A DNA stretch of 64,000 nucleotides from Neodontobutis hainanensis. Its lineage: Eukaryota; Chordata; Actinopteri; Gobiiformes; Odontobutidae. The translations under genes were made by a program, and so were the position numbers. Below, one piece after another: positions 39,901 to 50,021 of this stretch. The DNA is taken from the NCBI GenBank assembly GCA_024349245.1, contig JALDNG010000048.1:5236001-5300000 (forward strand). Reading direction: 5' to 3'. Each line of letters starts with the position of its first letter. Within the stretch, counting starts at the first letter, position 1. Below the pieces are notes generated by a model that was not told where the DNA came from, ran no database searches, and worked only from the letters and a program-made list of their open reading frames with translations.

Positions 39901-42900
39901 CAACATTACAGCTGCAGAAATCTACTGGGAGGCAATGGAAGTGAAGGTACTACCCACACCATAATGAGAATTTTTTTAAATCACTCCAAAAAAAAGAAAA
40001 ATGCATTTATCAAATGAGCCTGACACTGGTGTTGGTAAGTTACGTTTGTAGCCACAGCTGCCCTGGGGCCAATTTACAGAACCGTGGAAGACATTCTGAA
40101 ACTACAGCCTCTCACACATCCATAGGGTGGGTTAAGTGTCTTGCCCAAGAACACAACAACAATATGAACTGAGGAAAGCAAGATTCAAACCACCAATAGG
40201 ACGACTTCTGACCCCCATCAGAACCCTGACCTTAGACCCCCATCAGACCCCTATAAGACCATCTAGCCTTTAGCGCTACAAAAAAAAAGTATTATTTTTC
40301 TCTAATGAAGTTTATACTAAAAACTCACATCAAGCGCAAGACCTACATATGTACCAATTTTTCCTGAAAAGAATTACAGAGTAGTAACCTCATATATGGT
40401 ATAATTTTGTTACTCCATGTTACCCTATAGTAAATGTAGGTAAGCCTCCTAAGAAGGCTAGTCTAGAAGTAATGGCTAATTTGTTTTTTATGCTGCAGTC
40501 TAACACTAGTATAAGTCTCTGAACAGACACAAACCAGGACAGGTGCTATACTGAACAACCTGGACCATCCCCTGCATTGGGCTTTCGAACAACAGAGATC
40601 CACCAGTGGACGTCTGAGATTAATGAGCTGCAGGACAGCACGCCACAGGAACTCTTTCTTCCCGACCGCAATAAAACTATAATTAATCAGTCAGAATGAA
40701 TTCATTTAAAGAGACAAACCATTTCATTTGAGGATATTGCAAGAATGAGCTGAAGAGCGCTAAAAAGTAGCTGAGATAGGCTGCAGGTGTCTGTCAATTA
40801 AAGTTATTGTACACGTAGATCCAGTGTTATCATAGTGTAGTGTAGATATATTCATCATAGATTTATCCAGCTCAACTGTCATAAAGGAGAACGTGGATCT
40901 AGAGACCAGTACTGTCTTTTATAGCAGGCTGTAAAATGTTTTATTTTAACTAAAAAGTCAATAAATGGCCATGTCACAGTTATACTGCAGGCTGCTGTCA
41001 AAAAATGAGTTTGCCAGTTGATTGATATTCAAACTTTCTTAGAGGAGCAATTAGGGAAGATACTCAAAGACAGATGAACACTTCCCATCCTAAAATGGCA
41101 CCCTTCCACAGTTGAAGGAAAGTGTGGTGAGATTAAATGTAGTCCATGTAGACTGGATTATATTGGATTAAAGTACATTACAAATCCCCATCAACGCACA
41201 TTTTTTACTATTTAAGATTTTTGCAGAGATGGATTACACAAATGTGTCTGGGTTAGGATTAATGACTGTAAATTCTCCGCTTGTATTTCCAGGATTGCAT
41301 TGAAAAGCGTGGAGAGTTTGTGGGCAGCGCCTGTGGACCTCATGGACCCTATGTGCCAGATGTTCTCTTCTGGTGTGTCATTCTCTTCTTCTCTACTGTC
41401 TTCATGTCTGCATTCCTCAAAGAGTTCAAGTTCAGCAATTACTTTCCCACAAAGGTAATCATTATTATATGGCTTCCTTTAAGTTCAAGGAGAGCTTCAG
41501 ACTTTCATTAGCTTTCTGTGTATAACGTAACTCTGTGGCACCCTCTAGTGGTTCATAGGATAATTGCAATTTCACATTTCTGTTTGCCCTTTTTGCTTTT
41601 TAAATGAGCTACATTTCCATCTTTTTCAGGTAAGAGCCATCATCAGTGACTTTGCAGTTTTCCTCACCATCATGACCATGGTCCTGATTGACTATGCCTT
41701 AGGGATCCCCTCTCCTAAGCTCCAAGTTCCAAGTGTGTTTAAGGTAAGGCTGGCTTTAAGTCTGTTTTTTTATGTATTAGGACCTTAAGTAGACATAATT
41801 TAGTCTCAACTTTCGGCCAACACCCTTTTGGTCAATGTGAACTTTATTATTTTTAGAACGAAAATATTGTATCTTTCCTTTACTGACCAAAATAAACTAA
41901 ATTAAGTCATGACTTTAATTCTTTGTTAATAATAATAATAATTTCTTTAAGCTAATTCTTTGACTTTTCATGGTTGTTATGACTTAAACAAAATTTTTTT
42001 TCAGGGAAGTCTTGACTTTTTAGGACACAGTCTAGCGCCTGAACCACAGACTCCAAAGTTATCAGTTATCAGCACGCTTCAGCAGTTATGGTCTTGGTTT
42101 ATGTCTTAATAGCCAACCAGAGATGATCGTGGCTGGTTCATCAACCCTCTGGGACCCAACCCCTGGTGGACAGCAATCATCACACTCATCCCTGCTGTGC
42201 TTTGTACAATCCTTATTTTTATGGACCAGCAGATCACCGCTGTCATTATAAACAGGAAGGAGCACAAGCTTAAGGTATTTGATTTTTGCAGTATATATAT
42301 ATATACATACAGTGATCTTCCCACTCAGCCGTGACAACACACAAACTTTCTGCTCTGTAGGAAGAGACACTGACTAATCAAAGCCAAACACAAAAGATAA
42401 AAAAGGAAATGCTCTGTTTTATTACAATGAGCAGTCAAATGCAGCAGTCCTCCACTCTATCTCCCAAAACTGATATGCAACAAATCTAGATCGAAAGTTT
42501 CATAGTGTTGCTTTAAAAATATGCTCTCGTAATGCAAACCCTGTCCGTGAAGTATGAGGTCAAAATCCCCTCAAAAATGTTCTTTAATTCTCTCATATTC
42601 CCCCTGTCAGAAAGGCTGTGGCTACCACCTGGACCTGCTCATGGTGGGAGTCATGCTGGGGGTGTGCTCTCTGATGGGGCTGCCCTGGTTTGTAGCGGCC
42701 ACCGTTTTGTCCATCAGCCACGTCAACAGCCTGAAGCTGGAGTCCGAGTGCTCAGCCCCCGGTGAGCAGCCCAAGTTCTTGGGCATCCGAGAGCAGCGGG
42801 TCACAGGCCTCATGATTTTCACTCTGATGGGCTCCTCTGTCTTCATGACTTCTGTTCTCAAGGTTGTTTTTTTTCGCTCTATACTGTAAATTTAGAACAA

Positions 42901-44407
42901 CATTAACCCGAATGTGTGCTAATGTGTCTCTTCTTCCAGTTCATCCCTATGCCTGTGCTGTATGGAGTGTTCCTATATATGGGAGCGTCTTCTCTCAGAG
43001 GCATCCAGGTATTTTTTGCATCCAAATTAAAACTGTAAGACCTGCACAGAAGTGCCATTTTAACTTCCAAACCTCTTTATCTGTTTGTCTGGAGGCTATG
43101 TAGTCTTTTATAAGGGATGCCTTCCATTTGTCTGGCTGCCCAGATAAAGTGTTAATTGGCCTCTTGTGTGTTCGCAGCGTTTACCCGAACACCTGATTGT
43201 TATTTAATTGCTTCTCTTGCTTCTTGTTTTCTTCATTTAATACAGCATTCTATTATTGGTTTCAAAAGTATTTAAATAAGAACAAATACCTTGAGGAAGA
43301 AAAATACAGCATTCATTTAAAAGTGACAGGCTACTTTTTTAACTTTTAATACAGCTGGCAGACAGTTTTTCCAATAGTTTGCGTAAGAGGTTAGGACATT
43401 GAACGATACCAAGTTTTCTAACAATTAGTCAGACCCATTACATTTATGTTATAAGATAATTTTATAATCGTCAAGTGCATAAAGAAATAAGTAAATACTT
43501 GTATCTTTTTCAGTTCTATGATCGTCTAACGCTGTTTGGCATGCCGCCTAAGCACCAGCCAGACTTCATCTATTTACGGCACGTGCCCCTGAGGAAGGTG
43601 CACCTCTTCACCATCATCCAGCTCAGCTGTCTGGTTCTGCTGTGGGTCATTAAGACGTCCAGGGCCGCCATTGTCTTTCCCATGATGGTATATAGGCATC
43701 TGAACCCAAAGTGTGACCATAAGACAGTTTTGTTTCATGACTTTTCTTCTTTGTATTGTTTTGTTTAGGTTTTAGCCTTGGTGTTTATTAGGAAGCTAAT
43801 GGACTGTATCTTCACCAAGAGAGAGTTGAGCTGGCTGGACGACCTCATGCCTGAGAGCAAGAAGAAAAAACTTGAAGATGCTGAAGAGGTTATTTCATTT
43901 TTTTATTTATTTAGTACATAAAATTTATATAATAGAAAATCAAAACACTAAACAAAATATGTATAGGGAGTGATGGAAACCTATATATGCTTATATAAAT
44001 AAACCCCCGAAAAAAAACATGTGAATTTAGAAATACACAAAAACAAAATCAAGTCATTTTTGAGGTTATAGGCTCTAATTCACTCTCACTGTACTTAATT
44101 GTGTGTTAAATGTATTTTTAAATGGCCCTGCAGGACGAGGAACAGAGTATTCTGGCAGAAGAGGATGGAGCTGAGCAAGTCCCCTTAGAAGGTTACAAGT
44201 AAGCTATACAATCTTATCTTTTACTTAATATTAATAGTTTACATGTTTAATGTAGATACAGGTACATGCACATTTTCACTGTTATCTGCTTTAAACAGAG
44301 GTACATGCACATTTTCACTGTTATCTGCTTTAAACAGAGGACTTCCCGTCATCAACATCACAGATGAGATGTCAAAAGGCTCCTTTGGAAACACATGGAA
44401 CAGCTAA
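27981..44407 (+). CDS. slc4a10: Sodium-driven chloride bicarbonate exchanger SLC4A10 (NCBE/NBCn2)
   Basis: Plasma-membrane Na+-coupled bicarbonate transporter that extrudes acid in neurons. Exons: 27981-28028, 32797-32878, 34372-34527, 34597-34735, 35296-35456, 35580-35765, 35875-35963, 36954-37105, 37193-37280, 37390-37536, 37610-37704, 38824-38998, 39099-39232, 39473-39718, 39841-39946, 41293-41454, 41630-41743, 42113-42274, 42611-42862, 42940-43008, 43514-43687, 43769-43888, 44134-44198 and 44338-44407. All phases agree; total 1,063 residues. The N terminus MDAKELGSQTEPLVPT matches NCBE. The cytoplasmic domain has HSLFELRSCIINGTVLLD and AVLLNGLTEVP. The membrane domain begins around FGGLFLDIKRKAPHY and includes ITFGGLLGEATEGRI, LTILGSTGPVLVFEK and TDASSLVRYITRFTEEAF. 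The large extracellular loop has N-glycosylation sites (NVT, NIT) and four cysteines. SLC4A8 is the nearest alternative, but the neighbours support SLC4A10. The last acceptor is duplicated, and a possible extra exon lies at 29,336. Confidence 0.97.
28029..32796. other. SLC4A10 first intron, 4.8 kb
   Basis: The longest intron of the gene. Apart from the candidate cassette exon at 29,336-29,374 I see no coding sequence. The stretch 29,450-29,790 is more complex than its surroundings and might be a regulatory element; this is a weak impression. Confidence 0.5.
29336..29374 (+). other. slc4a10: Candidate 39-nt cassette exon of SLC4A10
   Basis: A 39-nt open segment with a good acceptor (CTTTCAG) and a consensus donor (GTAAGT). 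It starts and ends in phase 0, exactly like the flanking coding exons, and would insert AGSLFGSVTRRSL between MDAKELGSQTEPLVPT and RSDDEAVV. Human SLC4A10 joins the flanking sequences directly, so this would be an optional exon. It needs transcript evidence. Confidence 0.4.
33480..33850. repeat. Possible dispersed repeat in an SLC4A10 intron
   Basis: A purine-rich stretch with TAGCAGCTGTGTGCACAGG and repeated GGGAAGAGAAGG-like words resembles terminal or untranslated parts of fish transposons I have seen. No coding remnant or terminal repeat is visible, so the call is weak. Confidence 0.25.
34118..34346 (-). repeat. tRNA-derived SINE, minus orientation
   Basis: The right part, read on the minus strand, is a tRNA-like head (GGCCAGGTAGCTCAGTGGGT, then a B box like GGTTCGATTCC). 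The left part contains the fish-wide words TTTAGCAGATGCTTTTATCC and AAAGCGACTTACATTG. The 5' head ends 25 bp before SLC4A10 exon 34372, so branch point and pyrimidine tract lie in or next to it. Confidence 0.8.
37974..38326 (+). repeat. tRNA-derived SINE, plus orientation
   Basis: An A-box-like start (GCAGAGTGGTTAGCGCTCCTG), a decayed B box, a TCTGCATGTCCTCACTGTG middle and a tail with GGGTAAGGCTCCAGTCACC. The same family occurs at 130-345. It lies in an SLC4A10 intron. Confidence 0.75.
39990..40270 (-). repeat. Degenerate SINE, minus orientation
   Basis: Shares GCCACAGCTGCCCTGGGGCC and TTAAGTGTCTTGCCCAAG with the copy at 47,782-48,106, but the tRNA-like end has decayed. It lies in the long intron between exons 39841 and 41293. 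Confidence 0.65.
40545..40690 (+). repeat. 3' end of a non-LTR retrotransposon (Rex1/CR1-L2 type)
   Basis: An open segment reading DHPLHWAFEQQRSTSGRLR and ending FFPTAIKL-stop resembles the C-terminal end, after the reverse transcriptase, of fish Rex1/CR1-like LINEs. A relative in opposite orientation lies at 52,870-53,310. Only the 3' end is left. Confidence 0.6.
41538..41551 (-). promoter_or_regulatory. CTCF-like motif, minus strand
   Basis: Read on the minus strand the site is CCACTAGAGGGTGC, 13 of 14 matches to the CTCF core. It lies in an SLC4A10 intron and faces the pair at 26,971/27,220, the convergent arrangement typical of loop anchors. Binding is not shown. Confidence 0.4.
44262..44339 (+). 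repeat. 39-bp perfect tandem duplication over the last SLC4A10 splice acceptor
   Basis: Bases 44,262-44,300 and 44,301-44,339 are identical. Each copy contains the pyrimidine tract and the AAACAG acceptor, so two equal 3' splice sites exist 39 nt apart. Use of the first adds 13 codons (GTCTFSLLSALNR) in frame without a stop. Confidence 0.9.
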
Positions 44408-45437
44408 GACATTTGAGGATATTTCAGTATTTTAAACACCCAAATATTATGGTAAGACTCACAATCTACATACAAACTAATGCACTTTGGCTAATTGTAT
44501 TTTGGAAGTGGGCAGGAGAGCAGAGAACTGTACTACTGAGGCCATGTTGCTTTTGTCCCATTTGCTTTGTTCCCATGGTTCTATTATGTTCTCCTGCTCA
44601 TTGTGAGATTCCCATTTAACAACCTTTAAGACTTAAAATTTCAACATAAACTGGTCAATAAATAATTTATGTCTTTATTGATTACACATTTATTTAATGT
44701 GTGTTGAATGGCCTCTGACAAGATTAATAGATTAATGTTATAAATATATTTAAGTACTACTTTACATTTCCAACTTTTCTAATATATCTCTGTCTTTTGC
44801 TCATCTCCACAGTTATATTTCAACACTTGAAGACAGAGAACAATGTTTGTCTGTAAAGAGGTGTTTATGTGGCAGTTTATATTACCCTTAGTTACGTCTT
44901 AGTGTATGTGTGCAATAATATTAACTTAGTATTCTGCCACTCTGTCAACCTTCTTGTGCTTGTTAAGTTGAAATTGCTACTATTACAATTATTGTTATTC
45001 TGAATGTAAGTTACAGTGATGTTTTTTGGCCCAGCTTTTCTGTTTATTTTTTAAGTTTATTTTGAAATACTGTAGAATAGTTCAGAATTATCTGGTGTTT
45101 ACAGTTATTTTTCTTCTCTTCTCCGCTTGAAATGGTTGCAAATGCATGTATTTGGCTATGTATTATGAGGCAATAACATGAAAAATGTAATAATGATTGT
45201 GATTTGTGACTGTCAAACCTAAGATGGAACTGAACACTTTAAAGTGTTGACTGAAAAACTAAAGAACCAAAAGCAATTACTGCAATGCATTATATAGCTT
45301 TAAATGCAATAATAGAAAACAGTATTTTGTCCCTTTTGTTGTATTTTTGTAAATTTATTATAATTGTTTATTGAATTTATGCTAATAGTATGATGTTTGG
45401 TGACTTTTTTCCCTTTCATCACTGATCTGCCATACAC

Positions 45438-45443
45438 AATAAA
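45438..45443 (+). terminator. slc4a10: SLC4A10 polyadenylation signal
   Basis: AATAAA about 1.03 kb after the SLC4A10 stop, in AT-rich 3' UTR-like sequence and just before the LINE fragment. Probably the transcript end. Confidence 0.6.
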
Positions 45444-45499
45444 AGCATTGTATAAAAAAAATTAGATTAAGTTTAAATGGATAAATTCCAATGCTCTCA

Positions 45500-46490
45500 T
45501 TCAATATATACATATATAAAACTTTGTCCTTCACCCTCCGCGGGTGGTCTCATCCTTCGAGCTCGGGTCCTCTACCAGAGGCCTGGGAGCTTGAGGGTTC
45601 TGCGCAGTATCTTGGCTGTTCCTAGTACTGCACTTTTCTGGACCGAGATGTCTGGTGTTCTTCCAGGGATCTGCTGTAGCCACTCTTCCAGTTTGGGGGT
45701 CACTGCCCCGAGTGCTCCGATGACCACGGGCACCACTGTCGCCTTCACCTTCCAAGTCTTTTCTAGCTCTTCTCTGAGCCCTTGGTATTTCTCTAGTTTC
45801 TCATGTTCCTTTTTCCTGATGTTGCAATCACTTGTTATTGCCACAACGGCTTTCCTCTGCTGTTTGTCCACCACCACGATGTCTGGTTGGTTCGCCATTA
45901 CCATTCTGTCAGTCTGAATCTGGAAGTCCCACAGGATCTTGGCTCGGTCATTCTCTACCACATTTGGAGGTGTTTCCCACTTTGACCTCGGGGTTTCCAG
46001 TCCGTACTCTGTGCAGATGTTCCTGTACACTATGCCAGCCACTTGGTTATGGCGTTCCATGTATGCTTTCCCTGCCAACATCTTACACCCTGCAGTTAAG
46101 TGCTTGATTGTCTCAGGGGCCTGTTTGCACAGCCTACACCTTGGGTCTTGTCTGGTGTGGTAGATCTGGGCCTCTATTGCTCTGGTGCTCAGGGCTTGTT
46201 CCTGTGCAGCCATGATGAGTGCCTCTGTGCTGTCCTTCAGTCCGGCCCGTTCTAGCCATTGGTAGGATTTCTTGATATCAGCCACTTCAGTTATGTTCCG
46301 GTGGTACATCCCATGTAGGGGTTTGTCCTCCCATGACGGTCCCTCCTCCAGCTCCTCTTCCTCTGTTCCCCATTGCCTGAGACATTCACTGAGCACATCA
46401 TCTGTTGGGGCCTTATCTTTGATGTACTTGTGGATCTTGGATGTTTCATCCTGGATAGTGGCTCTCACACTCACTAGTCCACGGACGCCT
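45500..46490 (-). mobile_element. 5'-truncated R4/Dong-like non-LTR retrotransposon
   Basis: A 300-codon open frame (45,572-46,474) matches the C-terminal third of LINE ORFs that carry a restriction-like endonuclease. It has a zinc-knuckle-like CRLCKQAPETIKHLTAGC, an endonuclease part with QPDIVVVD, and the family ending VLGTAKILRRTLKLPGLW. The reverse transcriptase part is missing. As I recall the family, an I-D-V triplet stands after KAVV; here it is absent, so the second acidic endonuclease residue may be lost. TA-rich DNA flanks both ends, fitting a TA-rich insertion site. The frame is still open, which suggests a fairly recent insertion. It lies between the 3' ends of SLC4A10 and proglucagon. 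Confidence 0.75.
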
Positions 46491-46504
46491 TATTTTCGGC
46501 TAGC

Positions 46505-46505
<1 letters not shown>

Positions 46506-46552
<47 letters not shown>
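46506..46552. repeat. (TA)n microsatellite
   Basis: A pure TA run adjoining the 5'-truncated end of the LINE fragment; possibly part of its target site. Confidence 0.9.
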
Positions 46553-46556
<4 letters not shown>

Positions 46557-46619
46557 ACATGTATACACATACATATATATTCACATACATATGTACATGT
46601 ATGTTTAAAAACTATGATA

Positions 46620-47240
46620 GAATATATATGATATCCACTTGTTTTTTTGTGTAATTAAACTCTGCATTAAAGTAATAGATTAGGGATGACATGATGAGAA
46701 AATCAAATATCAGTGTTGTTAAGTGAAGTGTTGAATTCCCAACCCTCGGAAATGAGGCCTACAAATAGACAGGAGTGGGCAGGGGTTTATCTTCTCAGCA
46801 GATGGTTTGATGTGCTGTGACAGCTCAGAGAGGAGGCACATCCCAAAGCATGTCAGTCCGCTGGCTCATGTGAATTATCGTTTTGTCTCAGTGCCAGGGA
46901 GAACTCAAGAGCATCGACCCAGTCGTTGTTCCCATAGAGGCTGTGCTGATTAACACGATTTCCTTCTCTTTCATTAAGAATAACCCTTGGTAGGCCTCCT
47001 GTCAAAGTGGGCAGTCCTCCTCTAGCTTCAGCTGACAGGTGACACACATCATCCTGTCACCTGCATGGAATCTCAACGCACAGTCCCCAGAGACATCTGG
47101 CTACTGGTTTCCTGCTTTGCCTGGGGCTTTACTCAACATCATTTTCCTTAAATGGGTTGATTGTTATTTAGTAACACTGAATTTACATAACTGGAGACTT
47201 TTGTCTTGCTTCAAAGAGGAAACTCAAGGATTGTACACAT
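46620..47240. other. Spacer between the LINE fragment and the proglucagon 3' end
   Basis: No exon that I can identify. The part 46,730-47,130 is more complex than the flanks and has a 64-codon minus-strand frame that resembles neither GLP-2 nor any other family known to me. It could be a conserved non-coding element. Confidence 0.4.
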
Positions 47241-47243
47241 TTC

Positions 47244-47249
47244 TTTATT
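47244..47249 (-). terminator. gcg: Proglucagon polyadenylation signal
   Basis: AATAAA on the minus strand, 348 nt after the proglucagon stop codon; the most plausible transcript end. Confidence 0.5.
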
Positions 47250-47596
47250 TAAAACTAAATATGACTTTATGAAATAGAAAGAGATTGAGACTATCTACAG
47301 ATGTTGTCATTGCTGCCACAGTTGAATCAATTGTCATGTTAAATGTAATCTCACACATTTATGGGACTATGAAAGAGAGATGAAAATGACTGACAAAATA
47401 ATAATTTTGACAACATAAAATTAGTTCATAAAACATACCAGACAGTCTGCAGAATTTCCTTCAATCTGGGCATGGCAACGGAATGGGTCTGAGAGTCAAT
47501 TTAATCATTTGAGCATGGACAAAGGACAGTACAGATGTGGAAACAGAATTATTGTGAGCTGTGGTTTCTTCTGAGTGATGGCTTCGGTGCTGCTCT

Positions 47597-49367
47597 CTAC
47601 TCTCTTCTGCCCCGGCCGGTCTTGAGCCAGGACACAAACTCTTTGGCTGCCTGGTCCTGCAGGTAGGTGCTCACATCGCTGGTGAAGGTGCCATCTGCAT
47701 GGCGTCTAAACAAACTGACAGAAGTAACATTGGTAAGAGAAATTCATAACAACGGCTACAGAGGTTATAAATAATAATGCATTGTACTTATATAGCGTTT
47801 TTCAAGATACCCAAAGACACTTTACATCCATTATTCATTCACTCCACAGTCACACACTGGTGGTGGTAAGCTACATCTATAGCCACAGCTGCCCTGGGGC
47901 CGACTGACAGAGGCGTGGTAGCCATTTTGCCCCTACAGCCTCTCACACCGTCACCAAACATTCTCACACCAGTGCCACAGACACTGGAGGCAAGGAGGGT
48001 CTTGCCCAAGGACACAACAACAGTATGAACTGAGGGGAGAGTGGGAATCAAACCGCCAACCTTCGGGTTATAAGACGACCGTTTACCACTGAGCCACAAC
48101 GCTCCAAAGAGACTGTATAATGTCAGGACTACATTAAACAGTCTCTTTGAATTTGTGTCAATAGACTGTTGAAATGTCAGGATTCTTTACTTGATTGTAA
48201 GATTACTAAATCTATAAATATATATATATATATTTTAACTACTGCAGAATAAAAGATATAATGAATGGGGCTGCAGTGGCTCAGTAGCAGAGCGGTTGTC
48301 CTTTAACCGGAAGGTAGGCGGTTCGAGTCCCGAGTTCATGCTGTCATTGTGTCCTTGGGCAAGACACTTAACCCACCTTGCCTCCAGTGGTGTTCCAGCT
48401 GTGACACTGGTGAATGGAACTTTAATGTAAGTCGCTATAAAATGAAAGCGTAAACTGTAAATAACACTGGTGAATGTAAGTTGCTTTGGATTAAAGCATC
48501 TGCTAAATGACGAAATGAAATGAAAAATAAATTTACCCGTTTCTCTTTGAGTTTTTAAGCCACTGAACAAAGTCTTGTGCTCTTCTTGTCTCCAGGTATT
48601 TACTGTAGTCGTTGGAGAATGTCCCCTCCGAATGTCTCTTCATGTTTGAGATTTCCATAGGTTCGGAGTTTTCAGCTAAAAGCCTGTAAAACACACACAT
48701 CTTTTTAATCGGGTTTTATTGCTATTATCAATGCACTTTCAAATTACTTTTCTCCAAAATACTCCTGGAATTTCTTGCAACAGCAAACCTACGTATTGCG
48801 TTGCACTCTCAAGAATCCACTTTTCTTGAACAACATCAGCAACATCAACTTGATAATTTATAAGACCTTAAAGACTATCTGATTATAGATAATAAAAATA
48901 AAGAATCTAAAACACCAGGTTCTAAACTAGGGTATCGTGTCAAAAGCCTATAAAAGAGAGACTTAAAGACACTGTGTTTATAAGATCAAGAACTTGCATC
49001 ACATGTGAAGTATTTGTGCTTCGCACATTCAAAAACATAGTTTGGAATTACAATTATTATATATAATATTACAAACAAGACAGCGCTAAACCTTATAGTA
49101 ATATTATATGAATGCAAAAGACTCTGTAAAACATACAAGTTTGCTGATCAGAGGCTTCTTAAAACAGTTTTAAAGTGAGAGAAAGACCTATTTGAACCCA
49201 TTTACAACAAAACGTAGTAACAGTGTATAATAAACCTTGCTGGCTCTAATAACAATGAGAAAACGTTCTTACATGGAGTTTTGGTCTGCAGCCGGGTCTG
49301 GAATCTGCCAACTGCACTGGACAACGATGAGGAGCAGAAGTCCAGCCAAAGAGTATGCACTTTTCAT
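47597..49367 (-). CDS. gcg: Preproglucagon (glucagon and GLP-1)
   Basis: Secreted hormone precursor of pancreatic alpha and gut endocrine cells. Coding exons on the minus strand: 49367-49273, 48683-48537 and 47714-47597, giving 119 residues. Residues 1-20 ([20 protein letters not shown]) form a signal peptide. After KR comes 29-residue glucagon, starting [20 protein letters not shown] and ending WLKNS, followed by KR. A short NGLFRR linker precedes GLP-1, which starts [14 protein letters not shown] and ends GRGRRE before the stop. The third-exon acceptor was placed at TGTCAG because it keeps the frame and gives the dibasic RR before HADG; an AG 9 nt later would remove this site. No GLP-2 coding exon is visible downstream, as in the short fish precursors. 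The second coding intron holds two SINEs in opposite orientation. Whether this is gcga or gcgb is open. Confidence 0.96.
47782..48106 (-). repeat. tRNA-derived SINE, minus orientation, in a proglucagon intron
   Basis: Near full length. The tRNA-like head lies at the right end (minus strand GAGCGTTGTGGCTCAGTGGT, then a decayed B box GGTTTGATTCC). The body has GCCACAGCTGCCCTGGGGCC, and the tail at the left has CTTATATAGCGTTTTTCAAG, a common fish repeat word. Confidence 0.8.
48267..48522 (+). repeat. tRNA-derived SINE, plus orientation, in a proglucagon intron
   Basis: The head has GGGGCTGCAGTGGCTCAGTA (A box) and GGTTCGAGTCC, an intact B box. The body has TTGGGCAAGACACTTAACCC, and the tail has TAAAGCATCTGCTAAATGA, the complement of the TTTAGCAGATGC word in the 34,118 copy. 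It is inverted relative to the copy 160 bp away. Confidence 0.85.
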
Positions 49368-49456
49368 CGTTGAAGCTTCTATAAGAAAGAGCCCAAAAAG
49401 TAATTGTTAAGCCTGTATATTCTAATTTGGGCATGTAAGAAAGGAAATCCGCTCAC

Positions 49457-49560
49457 CTGTGCTTTTCTGCTGTAAAGTGACAGGATGGGTGCCGTATTCT
49501 TTGCTTTGGCTGCTGGAGCCGTCTCATGGTGCCTTCACGGTCTTCCAGGACTTTTTATAG
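49457..49560 (-). promoter_or_regulatory. gcg: Proglucagon core promoter and untranslated first exon
   Basis: A TATA box (TATAAAAA on the minus strand) lies at 49,559-49,552, predicting a start near 49,525. The untranslated first exon then ends at a consensus donor (ACAG|GTGAGC, exon end 49,457), and the second exon begins at 49,378 after TTATAG, 11 nt before the start codon. This matches the gene's usual layout. Confidence 0.75.
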
Positions 49561-49801
49561 GAGCTGAAGAGGGCCATCCCAGGTGGCTCTCTCTCATCAT
49601 CGCACGTATTACCTGTTACTCTCGATCCATTAATCAGCTTCCTTCCTCCTCTCTCCACTACGTGCGCTTGAAAAAAAATACTGTATGGATGGTTAAGTGT
49701 CTTTGAAACATGAACTTTGCTTTGACAAATATTTTCTATTACTTTGTATTCTATTACCTTGTGCAATAACGGAAAAGAACTCTTATTAGAATCTTTTTTT
49801 T

Positions 49802-49807
49802 TTTATT
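49802..49807 (-). terminator. dpp4: DPP4-like gene polyadenylation signal
   Basis: AATAAA on the minus strand about 215 nt after the stop codon. It places the 3' end of the peptidase gene only about 240 bp upstream of the proglucagon TATA box. Confidence 0.5.
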
Positions 49808-50021
49808 TGACTTTCATAGCCGCAAGAATTAAGTATGAAATTTTCAGTATCTTTGTTTTATATGCAACATTTTTTTTTTACTTTTTATAATAACACAATA
49901 ATAGAAAAAACATGATATGACATGCGTCTCTTCTGTTAAAAAAATATCAAAAGGTACAAAGTTCAATGTAACAGTCCTCACAAAGATACAAAAAGATAAA
50001 TACAAACAGTTTCCTATAAAT

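Noticed and set aside
46853..47047. 64-codon minus-strand frame downstream of proglucagon, considered as GLP-2
   Set aside because: It lacks an H-(V/A)-D-G start, dibasic processing sites and the hormone pattern.
47839..48570. Minus-strand open frames in the proglucagon introns
   Set aside because: They are translations of SINE copies and of the antisense of the tRNA-like head, not exons.
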